Positions 18,475 to 26,310 of a DNA stretch of 57,920 nt are shown piece after piece. Origin of the DNA: Alkalihalobacillus sp. YIM B00296 (GTDB taxonomy: Bacteria > Bacillota > Bacilli > Bacillales > Fictibacillaceae); the NCBI RefSeq assembly GCF_020179385.1, contig NZ_JAIBLJ010000022.1:1-57920 (forward strand). The letters run 5' to 3'. How positions within the stretch are numbered: position 1 is the first letter of the stretch; every line of letters begins with the position of its first letter. Below the pieces are notes generated by a model. It saw only the letters and a list, made by a program, of their open reading frames with translations. It searched no databases and was not told the origin of the DNA. The position numbers and the translations under genes were made by a program.

Positions 18475-20961
18475 CTACGCTTGCTTTCGCACCTTCTTTT
18501 GTTGATGTGGAATGGTCGACCATTTCGGGATGTTTCGATTGATCTTCGTTACGACAACGGTCATATCATCTTCAATCTGTCCATAATCGGCTCTGATCAC
18601 TTCTTCTAATAGAAGGTCGGCAATGATTTGCGGATCATCCGAATTGATTTCCCGTATTTTTCTCTTGATCCATGCATCTTTATTCTCAACATTTTTCGGC
18701 CCTTCATAGATTCCATCACTCATCATGATCAGATAATCACCAGCCTTCAACTGATCACTGACAACATCGACATCGAAATCTTCAATGATGCCCATTGGCA
18801 GGTTGCTTGCCTCGATCATCCTCACTTGATCACCTCGTTTTACGAAACTCGGGCTGGACCCGATTTTCAAAAAGCGTACTGTAGCATCCTGTAAATCGAT
18901 CATAGCAAGGTCAAGTGTCGAAAAGATTTCATCTGTCGTCCGCAGTGATAGAATTGAATTTACGGACTTGATCGCCGTCGTTTCATCTATACCGGATTGA
19001 AGGATTTTCTGAAGCAGTTTCAATGTTTCATTGCTTTCCGAATGGGCACGTTCCCCGTTACCCATTCCATCACTGATCGCAACTGCATGCTTTCCTGCGC
19101 CAAGCTCTATCGTGGAATGACTATCTCCGGAAAGCCATGCACCACCTTTGGCAGCACTCGCCATCCCTGTTTCGATGACAAAGTTTTGCGAAGAACGGAA
19201 TACGACATGGCAATAACCATTAGGATAGGCTGCACACTCTTCCTCTTTCACTACGATTGTTTCATCTAATATATCCGACAATAATGGGGCGATGACTTTT
19301 TCTGATTCTCCACGTCCATTACAATACGGAATGCTCATTTCGATATCGATACTCCCTTTATCTAGAGAATAGATTTCTATATTTCCGACTTCAAGCCCGA
19401 TTTCATCAAGAGCTTGCTTTACGTTTTCTTCTTGGACTTGATGGTTTTCCCGCTCTCTTTGGATCTCCTTCGCGAAATTGTCCATCACTTGTGAAACACC
19501 ATGAAGCTGTTCAGCAACAAGACGCCTGCTTTCCTTCACCTGCTGCTTCAACTTGATGTTTGCATGGTATTGACCAAGCTCGTACTGGATCGTATCAATC
19601 ACTTTTTGAGAACGGACACAATGCTTTTCCCAATCCTTTTGCAGCCTGCGATCATTTAACTTGCCTTGCGGGTTCGTCTCCGCCATGATTTGTGCCATGA
19701 GATCATACGTCTTATCGAAATTATTCACCCAGCAATGTCGCTTTTTAAAGCAGTTTTGGCACGTCTTTTCTGTAACGTTGCCCAGGAACATATCCAGCTC
19801 TCTCTTATCTTCATCTTCGATCAGACTCGTCGCACTAACCGTGGAAAAACTGTTGGATAAAGCCTGGAACAGGTTTGAAAACTGCTCTACACGACTCGCT
19901 GTGACATCTCGGACTTTCCGCAGATACTGCTGTTGCTCTTGTATATATTCTTTGGTTCCCGGTATATAGCGTGAGATTTTAGAGATCGCGTTCTTCGGCG
20001 TCAGCAAGAACAATCCTACTGCAGCACAGGATTCCAACAGACTGGTTACAAGCAGGCCGTTCTCTGAACCATATAATCCTAAAAGCAGTGTTCCAATGAA
20101 TAATCCGATACTCACCCCGATTTTTCTACCTTCTTTTAATAGGCCTCCTAATAGACCTGAGAATGCCAGGAGACTCATCTGATAAAGACTCGCAATATTC
20201 GCAAGGCCAAGAATAAGACCTGTAACCACCCCGACTGTCGATCCAATCGCTGCGCCACCTACGAAGGCGAATATTAAAACAAGGTACCGGGACAAAACAT
20301 GTTCAATTGATAAATCATAGAGTTGCCAGCCTATCGTGCCTGTCATGACAGAAGCTAAAAGAATGATGAAGCATATAATCTCTTCATTTTTCAATGAATG
20401 CTGAATCTTTTTTAACGATAGAAGCGGAATACTTTGCAAGAAAATCAATGCTAAAATACTGCTTAACCCAGATTCGATTACAACCATTAAAAGGCTTCCG
20501 GTTGTAATTGGCTCAGATGTGAAAGACAGCAGACTCATGCGGGTGACGAAACTAGCAATAAAAACCGTGATTGGTAGAATTTTATACGATTGTTTGATGA
20601 TATGCGTAACAATTGAATGGATGACGAAGAAAACTGCCAGACCGATCGAAACGAATAATCCAGTTACCTCAAACGTTGTCAGCGCTCCTGCTAATAATGC
20701 CACGGCCGCCACGCCAGCACGCTCACGTTTAAGAAACAATACCGCTCCGAAAAAAGGAAGTGCAAATGGAGATAGCTCTGATAGTATAAGTGCCCTTCCT
20801 AACAGAAAGCCTGTACAAAACAATAGTATACTCCAATGAAGAAGAAATCGTTTAACACCTTGGGAAATCCCTTCCGCATGCAAAGAAACACCCTTCTTCA
20901 ATCTTTCAACCATCGCAATTTTCCGAAGTAGATGGCCGCTTTCAGATCCTACCTTTTGCAT
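18475..20961 (-). CDS. spoIIE: Stage II sporulation protein E (PP2C phosphatase)
   Basis: Dephosphorylates SpoIIAA-P to activate sigma-F in the forespore and acts with FtsZ at the polar septum. The 828-residue protein has about ten membrane helices in the first 320 residues, a central regulatory region with a cysteine cluster (CQNCFKKRHC), and a C-terminal PPM phosphatase domain with ISDGMGNG and MMSDGIYEGP metal-binding aspartates. Length equals that of B. subtilis (827). ATG at 20961 is taken because the in-frame GTG at 20970 lies within the GGGTGGGG site. It has a Spo0A-type promoter upstream. Confidence 0.97.
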   Translation of the reverse strand: MQKVGSESGHLLRKIAMVERLKKGVSLHAEGISQGVKRFLLHWSILLFCTGFLLGRALILSELSPFALPFFGAVLFLKRERAGVAAVALLAGALTTFEVTGLFVSIGLAVFFVIHSIVTHIIKQSYKILPITVFIASFVTRMSLLSFTSEPITTGSLLMVVIESGLSSILALIFLQSIPLLSLKKIQHSLKNEEIICFIILLASVMTGTIGWQLYDLSIEHVLSRYLVLIFAFVGGAAIGSTVGVVTGLILGLANIASLYQMSLLAFSGLLGGLLKEGRKIGVSIGLFIGTLLLGLYGSENGLLVTSLLESCAAVGLFLLTPKNAISKISRYIPGTKEYIQEQQQYLRKVRDVTASRVEQFSNLFQALSNSFSTVSATSLIEDEDKRELDMFLGNVTEKTCQNCFKKRHCWVNNFDKTYDLMAQIMAETNPQGKLNDRRLQKDWEKHCVRSQKVIDTIQYELGQYHANIKLKQQVKESRRLVAEQLHGVSQVMDNFAKEIQRERENHQVQEENVKQALDEIGLEVGNIEIYSLDKGSIDIEMSIPYCNGRGESEKVIAPLLSDILDETIVVKEEECAAYPNGYCHVVFRSSQNFVIETGMASAAKGGAWLSGDSHSTIELGAGKHAVAISDGMGNGERAHSESNETLKLLQKILQSGIDETTAIKSVNSILSLRTTDEIFSTLDLAMIDLQDATVRFLKIGSSPSFVKRGDQVRMIEASNLPMGIIEDFDVDVVSDQLKAGDYLIMMSDGIYEGPKNVENKDAWIKRKIREINSDDPQIIADLLLEEVIRADYGQIEDDMTVVVTKINRNIPKWSTIPHQQKKVRKQA

Positions 20962-20999
20962 CAACCCCACCCCACTCGTTAATAGTTTCGTGTTTTTCT

Positions 21000-21080
21000 A
21001 TTAAAACATAGGGAAATTCAATTTTTTGTCAAACCATCAGATACAGAGATAAAAACTTCTCGACGGGTTACGATGTCGAG
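21000..21080 (-). promoter_or_regulatory. spoIIE promoter: sigma-A hexamers 21 bp apart with Spo0A-like boxes
   Basis: Minus-strand TTGACA (21027-21032) and TTTAAT (21000-21005) are separated by 21 bp rather than 17, the hallmark of Spo0A-activated spoIIE and spoIIG promoters. Upstream lie two partial 0A boxes: TGTCGAG on the plus strand (21074-21080, 6 of 7) and CGTCGAG on the minus strand (21059-21065, 5 of 7). Confidence 0.65.
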
Positions 21081-21431
21081 CGCCAATAAGATTCAATTTT
21101 CAGATAACTGATGCGAGAATCATTTCTACAGGAAGAAGTACGCCTGTATGCTCGATATGCTTTTTGGCTATTCGGTATCGAAAGTAAAATTATGGCGAAG
21201 TATCCATAACAAAGGTGAAAGATTTGAGGATTCTACATTAGTTGAGATGGGTGGGGTTATATATAAGGATAAGGAGAAACTCTGGGTACCCTTTTCATGG
21301 CCGAAACCTCCTCTGGGTACCTCAAATTCCTTTTATCGTGTTTTCAGGGTTTCATAAAGCTTTTAAGATTACTTAAACATTGTCGCTTTTTTACGTACTT
21401 AGAACCATTCACAGCCGGAAATCTTTACAAA
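21081..21431. other. Intergenic region between spoIIE control region and tRNA-Glu
   Basis: About 350 bases with no supported gene. A 69-codon plus-strand open frame (21148-21357) has no recognisable product and only a poor upstream AGGAAG, so it is not called. The left part may belong to the upstream activation region of spoIIE; nothing else is clear. Confidence 0.5.
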
Positions 21432-21466
21432 TTAAAAAACTGTCCATGCTTAAGCGGGACAGTTAT
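21432..21466 (-). terminator. Terminator after the tRNA pair
   Basis: An 8-bp stem (AACTGTCC / GGACAGTT) followed on the minus strand by TTTTAATTTG, just downstream of tRNA-Glu. Confidence 0.85.
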
Positions 21467-21477
21467 CGTTTGTAATA

Positions 21478-21552
21478 TGGTGACCCCTACGGGATTCGAA
21501 CCCGTGTTACCGCCGTGAAAGGGCGGTGTCTTAACCACTTGACCAAGGGGCC
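21478..21552 (-). tRNA. tRNA-Glu (UUC), CCA encoded
   Basis: A 75-nt tRNA with acceptor GGCCCCT pairing to AGGGGTC, anticodon loop CCTTTCACG giving UUC, T-loop GGTTCGAATCC and an encoded 3' CCA. It is nearly identical to the B. subtilis tRNA-Glu. It follows tRNA-Met with a roughly 210-bp spacer and is closed by a terminator. Confidence 0.97.
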
Positions 21553-21570
21553 TTATTTTTGATTGTAGCA

Positions 21571-21750
21571 GTTGAACATTCGTCGTGTTTTTTTAACCGG
21601 CTAAATATAAGGTAAAAATTCGGCGGGTTAGAAACAAGTAGTTCGAGGCCGACAGATTTGAGGATCGGAGAGTATGTTATTGATACATGAGAACTGGAGA
21701 ATCCGAGTAACAAAGAAATCCGTAGTTGATCATTCGTCGTGTTTTTTAAC
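21571..21750. repeat. tRNA-spacer repeats
   Basis: Two direct copies of GTTGAACATTCGTCGTG (21571-21597, and 21725-21750 with one change), each followed by a T-run. Between them (21628-21669) is the phrase AGTTCGAGGCCGACAG then ATTTGAGGATCGG, which recurs in altered form beyond tRNA-Met at 21958-22028. This is a small repeat family associated with the tRNA cluster. Confidence 0.6.
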
Positions 21751-21761
21751 ATCATACTAAA

Positions 21762-21838
21762 TGGTAGCGGCGGAGGGGATCGAACCCCCGACCTCACGGG
21801 TATGAACCGTACGCTCTAGCCAGCTGAGCTACACCGCC
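21762..21838 (-). tRNA. tRNA-Met (CAU), elongator type, CCA encoded
   Basis: A 77-nt tRNA with acceptor GGCGGTG, D-arm TAGCTCAGCTGG, anticodon loop GGTTCATACCC (CAU), T-loop GGTTCGATCCC and an encoded CCA. It matches the elongator tRNA-Met found at this place in B. subtilis. A G1-U72 type wobble closes the acceptor. Confidence 0.95.
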
Positions 21839-21869
21839 AAATTGAATAGCTTTTAAAGACACAACAAGA

Positions 21870-21898
21870 ATAATACAAGATATCGAGAAATCCGTCAA
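21870..21898 (-). promoter_or_regulatory. tRNA-Met/Glu promoter (sigma-A)
   Basis: Minus-strand TTGACG (21893-21898), 17 bp, TATTAT (21870-21875), about 30 bp upstream of tRNA-Met. Eight bases upstream of the -35 is a perfect Spo0A box, TGTCGAA on the minus strand (21906-21912); whether it is functional is unknown. Confidence 0.75.
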
Positions 21899-21957
21899 TA
21901 ACTTTTTCGACATTTGCTTAAGAATTTGAAATAAGATACAAGTTAAAAAAGCGATGA

Positions 21958-22028
21958 ATCAGAAACAAGAAATTCGAGGTACGACAGATTTGAGAATCGG
22001 AACAGGTTATCATTTATCGTATTTTTCA
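21958..22028 (+). repeat. Second copy of the tRNA-spacer repeat
   Basis: Contains AGAAACAAGAAATTCGAGG and ACGACAGATTTGAGAATCGG, related to 21628-21669, and ends with TCATTTATCGTATTTTT, related to the flanking CATTCGTCGTGTTTTTT phrase. It lies between the tRNA promoter and the yabR terminator. Confidence 0.55.
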
Positions 22029-22037
22029 AAACTCATA

Positions 22038-22073
22038 AAAAAACACCCATTTTTATACAATAGGTGTTTTAGA
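22038..22073 (-). terminator. Terminator after yabR
   Basis: AAACACC pairs with GGGTGTTT on the minus strand and is followed by a T-run, about 75 bp after the yabR stop. Confidence 0.7.
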
Positions 22074-22144
22074 TATATAGGTTTGCTTGCGTTTTCCGAT
22101 TTAAGGCAATTTTTACTTACAATCGGTAAGCAGCAGATATTTCA

Positions 22145-22564
22145 CTATCCCCGGCGGGCTCCGCGTCCTCCACGTTTAGATTCAGTCTGCCTTTTCAGTG
22201 TGGATAAACGGTCTTCACTGTCCTTTAGGAATCGGTTTAACTTATCTTCGAAAGAAACGAATTCATTGCTTGGTCGTCTAGGCTTACCTCCCCTTCCGCG
22301 CGGGCGGTCTTGCCTCGGACGGGATGGTTGATCTTTCGCTTTCTTTATTGAAAGTCCGATTTTTCCATCCGATTCTACATTGATGACTTTGACCTCAACT
22401 TCGTCTCCAACGGAAAGATGTTCGTTAATATCCTTCACGTAATTATCGGCAACCTCACTGATGTGGACTAAACCGGTGATACCACCTGGCAGCTCGACAA
22501 ATGCTCCAAAATGGGTAATACCTGATATTTTTCCCTTTAATTTGCTGCCTACTTCAATTGTCAT
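22145..22564 (-). CDS. yabR: S1-domain RNA-binding protein YabR
   Basis: A 139-residue protein with one S1 domain (about residues 5-73; GSKLKGKISGITHFGAFVEL and GLVHISEVA), then a basic arginine/glycine-rich linker (RPRQDRPRGRGGKPRR) and an RG-rich C-terminus. It is related to polynucleotide phosphorylase and S1 repeats and probably binds RNA or ribosomes; no specific target is established. It is the last gene of the rqcP-to-yabR group, 70 bp after divIC, and ends in a terminator. Confidence 0.9.
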   Translation of the reverse strand: MTIEVGSKLKGKISGITHFGAFVELPGGITGLVHISEVADNYVKDINEHLSVGDEVEVKVINVESDGKIGLSIKKAKDQPSRPRQDRPRGRGGKPRRPSNEFVSFEDKLNRFLKDSEDRLSTLKRQTESKRGGRGARRG

Positions 22565-22634
22565 TGTAAAAATTGCTCCTCCTTAAAATATGAAAATCTA
22601 CTTTACTTTATTATACATGCCCTAAAATCCAAGG

Positions 22635-23018
22635 TCAACGTGACTCTTCTTTGTTATCAGGGAGTTTGAAGATCGTTTCCCCCGGTTTGGACATATAATA
22701 ATCCCTTCGCGCGACCTCACCAATATAATCCGGGTCTTTTAGTTTATTCACTTCATCACTTAATTGTGCCTTTTCAGCTATGATTTTTTCCAGGCGCTGT
22801 TCGACTGCTTCTTTCTCTTCCTTCTTTTCAGCAATCTGGGCTGCTTGGGAAGTCAGGGTAGCAATCGTGACGGTAAACATGACGACGACAAGTACACCAA
22901 AAACCGTTAAACGTCTCAATAGACCTTGCTTTCTCCGACGCGCTCGTTCTTGTTTCTTCTTTTCTTGAGTTACATAGCTTTCGTTTAAGGCTGTCACTTT
23001 GTCATGACGTTGCACCAT
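22635..23018 (-). CDS. divIC: Cell-division protein DivIC (FtsB family)
   Basis: Bitopic septal protein that works with DivIB and FtsL to activate septal peptidoglycan synthesis. The 127-residue sequence has a basic cytoplasmic tail, one membrane helix at about 37-59 (FGVLVVVMFTVTIATL), an extracellular coiled coil (about 60-100, rich in E, K and Q heptads) and the family C-terminal region with DPDYIGEVARRDYYMSKPGE. AAAGGAGG lies 5 bases before the ATG. It is immediately downstream of yabQ. Confidence 0.94.
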   Translation of the reverse strand: MVQRHDKVTALNESYVTQEKKKQERARRRKQGLLRRLTVFGVLVVVMFTVTIATLTSQAAQIAEKKEEKEAVEQRLEKIIAEKAQLSDEVNKLKDPDYIGEVARRDYYMSKPGETIFKLPDNKEESR

Positions 23019-23029
23019 CAGAACCTCCT

Positions 23030-23623
23030 TTACCTTCTAAGCTTTCCAATCCATTCTTTCACCTTATTCGTTGGCTTTTTTAGAATTCCTGCTTTTTCCT
23101 TTAGCTTTGTCATCATTTTGGTCCTTACTTTTTCAAATAAGGCGGTAATACCAAAGGCTTTTAGGGGAAAAAGAAAAATTCCGGCAATGAAAAGGAGGAT
23201 GGAAATAAGAAGTCTACCTATCATTTTACTCAAGGAAAGAAGGAGATTCAATATGAGTTTCACAGGTTGAATAAAAAAAGCATAAAAGATGTTTTTGATC
23301 ATTTTTCCGATCCAAACCACCACCGAAATAATGAATTCCAGCAATTTTTTGTAAGCAGACTGAAGCAGGCTTCGATAGCATGCGAATCCGCAAAGGAGGG
23401 CGAGGAAGATGATGACACGGACTTCACCCTGGTTGACCTGGAGTAAAACATAGAAAATGATCAAAGCTTGGAGGAACCAGAAAATGATGTCATTGATGAA
23501 CCTTAACCAATTCCATCGTTTTTTTCCCGTTTGGAATCTTTGATACGTATCGAGAGCTATCCCGATCCAGATACCACTCCCTACCATGGCTAAAATCGTG
23601 TAAAGTTGTACATCCAGGCTCAT
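23030..23623 (-). CDS. yabQ: Spore cortex biosynthesis membrane protein YabQ
   Basis: A 197-residue polytopic membrane protein with hydrophobic segments near residues 10-25, 45-65, 70-90 and 115-160. It matches YabQ by position, by the N-terminal MSLDVQLYTILAM type, and by coupling to yabP. In B. subtilis YabQ is made in the mother cell under sigma-E and is needed for cortex formation. The ATG overlaps the yabP stop as ATGA. The C-terminal third is basic and probably cytoplasmic. Confidence 0.88.
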   Translation of the reverse strand: MSLDVQLYTILAMVGSGIWIGIALDTYQRFQTGKKRWNWLRFINDIIFWFLQALIIFYVLLQVNQGEVRVIIFLALLCGFACYRSLLQSAYKKLLEFIISVVVWIGKMIKNIFYAFFIQPVKLILNLLLSLSKMIGRLLISILLFIAGIFLFPLKAFGITALFEKVRTKMMTKLKEKAGILKKPTNKVKEWIGKLRR

Positions 23624-23937
23624 TTGAACAGCTTGCTAAAAAATCCTTTAGCCTTATCTCCCTGTTGCTGGTCTAGATAAACAAGGTCGAATACTTTTCC
23701 CTCGATTGAAACCATACCTTGTTCCAGGTTCAGGTTCTTCATTTTCAAGTTATATCCCCGTACTGCAAGGAACCCCATTGAGGTTTCCAAAAGGAATTCC
23801 TCGTTATCAAAACTCTCAACCTGCTTTACTCCTGTGATATCAAGGGATTTCCTTCCCCTCATCTTAATGTCATGGTCTGGTGCTGCAGGGGATTTATTAT
23901 CGTATGATGATCCATTGTAATCGTAATATTGGTCCAT
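23620..23937 (-). CDS. yabP: Sporulation protein YabP
   Basis: A 105-residue soluble protein of the YabP/YqfC family, made in the mother cell early in sporulation; biochemical role unknown. Conserved stretches are MRGRKSLDITGVKQVESF, SMGFLAVRG and KAKGFFSKLFK at the C-terminus. The frame stays open for 58 more codons upstream, but the ATG at 23937 has GGGAGGAG 5 bases before it and begins like the B. subtilis protein (MDQYYDYNG), so the short form is called. A sigma-E-like -10 is 30 bp upstream. Confidence 0.92.
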   Translation of the reverse strand: MDQYYDYNGSSYDNKSPAAPDHDIKMRGRKSLDITGVKQVESFDNEEFLLETSMGFLAVRGYNLKMKNLNLEQGMVSIEGKVFDLVYLDQQQGDKAKGFFSKLFK

Positions 23938-23966
23938 AGAGACTCCTCCCATACATGGTTTGTACC

Positions 23967-23974
23967 AATGTATG
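23967..23974 (-). promoter_or_regulatory. Candidate sigma-E -10 element for yabP-yabQ
   Basis: The minus strand reads CATACATT, an exact match to the sigma-E -10 consensus CATACAnT, 30 bp before the yabP start. No convincing -35 element was seen at 13-16 bp, so this is tentative; yabP is sigma-E dependent in B. subtilis. Confidence 0.45.
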
Positions 23975-24185
23975 AGCTGCTTGGCCTGTTTAGAACAAGC
24001 TTTATTTGTCATGCCTCCCACTAAAAAAGATCGACCACGTATGTTCAGTTTCCCGGTGCTTACCCATTTCAAAAACTTGCTGGCCTTGAAATGAGATCCG
24101 GTCTCACTCACAATTGGTGTGATCGATCTTTCTTATATGAACCCCTCGTAATAAATTACGGTCAGAGATGCTGTTCCAGCGGCGA

Positions 24186-24452
24186 TTAGGCTTCCTCGTC
24201 CACGCGCTTTTCACTGACGACCGTATACATGGATGCAGCATCTTCTTTTTTTGTTGTCTCTTTTAAGTCTTCTATTTTTACTGTAACGATTTTTTGTCCA
24301 AAACGGATCTGAAGTTCATCTCCAGGCTGGACGGTTGAGGACGCCTTCCCGGCATTCCCGTTAATGAGGATTCTTCCTTGATCAGAAATCTCTTTGGCGA
24401 CAGTACGCCGTTTGATCAAGCGAGAAACCTTCAAGAACTTGTCCAGACGCAT
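24186..24452 (-). CDS. rqcP: RqcP, S4-domain ribosome-associated quality-control protein
   Basis: An 88-residue S4 protein (MRLDKFLKVSRLIKRRTVAK, then GRILINGNAGKAS) of the Hsp15/YabO family. In B. subtilis RqcP binds stalled 50S subunits with RqcH and peptidyl-tRNA during poly-alanine tailing. The S4 fold covers residues 1-60; the C-terminus is charged. It begins one base after the hup stop, so the two are translated together. Confidence 0.93.
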   Translation of the reverse strand: MRLDKFLKVSRLIKRRTVAKEISDQGRILINGNAGKASSTVQPGDELQIRFGQKIVTVKIEDLKETTKKEDAASMYTVVSEKRVDEEA

Positions 24453-24725
24453 TTATTTTACTGCTTCTTTCAACTTGTTCCCAGCACGGAATGCAGGAAC
24501 TGTTGATGCTGGAATATCGATTGTTTCACCAGTTTGAGGGTTGCGTCCTGTGCGGCTTGAGCGTTCTCTCGTTTCGAAAGTACCAAAACCGACGAACTGT
24601 ACCTTGTCGCCTTCTTTAAGTGCATCTGTAATTTCTGTTAGAAGGCTGTTCACTACTGATTCAACATCTTTTTTAGTCAGGCCTTCTTTTTCAGCAATAT
24701 TGTTGACTAGATCATTTTTATTCAT
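24453..24725 (-). CDS. hup: HU-family DNA-binding protein
   Basis: A 90-residue nucleoid protein that bends DNA as a dimer. It has the HU signature VGFGTFETRERSSRTGRNP and the DNA-arm tip IDIPASTVPAF, with a full-length N-terminal helical body (NKNDLVNNIAEKEGLTKKD). AGGAGG lies about 8 bases before the ATG. It lies between mazG and rqcP; B. subtilis has its main HU gene (hbs) elsewhere, so this may be a second HU copy. No frameshift or truncation. Confidence 0.95.
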   Translation of the reverse strand: MNKNDLVNNIAEKEGLTKKDVESVVNSLLTEITDALKEGDKVQFVGFGTFETRERSSRTGRNPQTGETIDIPASTVPAFRAGNKLKEAVK

Positions 24726-24825
24726 TTTATGTACCTCCTATTATTATTCGTTTCCTTGGGTTGATAGACAAATTCGCACGGATTGTGCCATCTCTGTCCA
24801 TTCCACAGAATAAAATTCTCTAAAA

Positions 24826-26310
24826 CTAATGAGAATCCTTCTTTTTAGACATTTTTTTTGCTTGTTCCCAAAAAAAGTCCATTTCCTCAAGGGAAGCATC
24901 CTTAAAAGAGACGTCATTCTTTCTCAGCTCTTCTTCAATATAGCGGAATCGGTTGTAAAACTTGCGATTCGTACGCGAAAGAGCCAACTCAGGGTCAATC
25001 CCATAATACCGGGATAAATTGACGAGTGCAAATAAACAATCTCCAAGCTCATCTTCCATGTCATTTTGGTTGGCTGATTTAGCCGCTTCTTCAAACTCAG
25101 CCAGTTCTTCATTGATTTTTTGGAGAATCGGTTCAATGTTATCCCAATCAAATCCTACTTTTGCAGCTTTCTTCTGTAATTTTTCTGCTCGGATCAAGGC
25201 TGGGAAGAGGTCTATTCCATCTAGGATTGATTCAACATTATGTTGAGGGTCCTCTGCTTTTTCTGCTTTTTTGATTTCATCCCATGTCTGTTTCACTTCC
25301 TCCGCCGTATCGAGTGACTCATCACCAAAGACATGAGGGTGGCGTCGGACCATTTTATCCGTCAATGATTTTACGACATCATCGATTGAAAAGTAACCGT
25401 TGTCTTCACCGATCTGTGAATGGAGCATCACCTGAAGCAAAACATCCCCGAGTTCTTCCGTTAAGTGTTCATCATCCTTGTTGTCGATGGCTTCGATCAC
25501 TTCATAAGCTTCTTCGAGCAAATACTTGCGTAAGCTTTCATGGGTCTGCTTTTTATCCCATGGGCAACCGTTTGGACCTCTCAATGAACGGATGACGTTA
25601 CGTAATTGGGAGAATTCCCTGCTTAGCAGAGTTGAATCCCTAATTGGCTCTACATAAACAGCAGTTAAATTATTCACTTCCACATGGCGATCCATTTCGA
25701 AAAGCGGGACAGATACAATCGATTCACCATCAGATCCAGCTGCCGTAACAATATGTACTGGTTGGTCATCAGGATAACGCTCCATCAACGACAATTTCAC
25801 ATCTGATGCGATCATTGAATCATATACCTGGGCGATGATGACATGCTGCTGGATATTAGGCTGTTCAGCTGTCAGCACTGTTCCATCAAGGAGTTGGAAA
25901 CCGTCGATCGGGTCTATCCTCAATGCCTGGAACATAGCGTCAAGAAAGCTTTGCCCGCCTCGAAATTCAATCGAATTATCCCTGTCTTTCTCTCCCTCTA
26001 AAAGAAGCTGCACCGTATGTTCAGCAACCAGTGGGTGACCAGGCACGACGTATACAAGATCCCGGTATTCTGATTCCCTCCACAAATGACGTACGATTTC
26101 TTCATATACATTTTCAAAGTGCTCTTCTTTTTCATAAAGGTGATCGAAACTCTGGAATTCCAACCCCTCTTTCATGAGTTCTTCAACAGCAGGATGTTCC
26201 TTCGTACGAAGAAATACATGATCGGTTTCTTTCAGCAATTTATATACGCCGTACGGAATCTGGTCAAGGTCCCCTGCACCCAATCCGACTACTGTAATCG
26301 TATTAGCCAT
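24826..26310 (-). CDS. mazG: Fusion of tetrapyrrole-methylase-like domain and MazG pyrophosphatase (YabN)
   Basis: A 494-residue bifunctional protein. Residues 1-220 form a SAM-dependent methylase-like domain (ITVVGLGAGDLDQI, YVVPGHPLVAEHTV). Residues 230-494 carry two MazG nucleotide pyrophosphatase modules with acidic metal sites (LLEEAYEVIEAI, LTEELGDVLLQ and a second EEAAKS...EDELGDCLFALV). MazG hydrolyses abnormal NTPs; the role of the methylase part is unclear. The ATG at 26310 has AGGAG 8 bases upstream; an earlier in-frame ATG is too near that site. It overlaps the end of yabM by 8 bp. Confidence 0.95.
   Translation of the reverse strand: MANTITVVGLGAGDLDQIPYGVYKLLKETDHVFLRTKEHPAVEELMKEGLEFQSFDHLYEKEEHFENVYEEIVRHLWRESEYRDLVYVVPGHPLVAEHTVQLLLEGEKDRDNSIEFRGGQSFLDAMFQALRIDPIDGFQLLDGTVLTAEQPNIQQHVIIAQVYDSMIASDVKLSLMERYPDDQPVHIVTAAGSDGESIVSVPLFEMDRHVEVNNLTAVYVEPIRDSTLLSREFSQLRNVIRSLRGPNGCPWDKKQTHESLRKYLLEEAYEVIEAIDNKDDEHLTEELGDVLLQVMLHSQIGEDNGYFSIDDVVKSLTDKMVRRHPHVFGDESLDTAEEVKQTWDEIKKAEKAEDPQHNVESILDGIDLFPALIRAEKLQKKAAKVGFDWDNIEPILQKINEELAEFEEAAKSANQNDMEDELGDCLFALVNLSRYYGIDPELALSRTNRKFYNRFRYIEEELRKNDVSFKDASLEEMDFFWEQAKKMSKKKDSH

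Noticed and set aside
21148-21357. A 69-codon plus-strand frame between spoIIE and tRNA-Glu
   Set aside because: No recognisable product, poor ribosome binding site and no promoter; treated as chance.
23938-24111. A longer YabP with 58 extra N-terminal residues
   Set aside because: The internal ATG has a near-ideal ribosome binding site and matches the family start; the extension contains the sigma-E-like promoter element.
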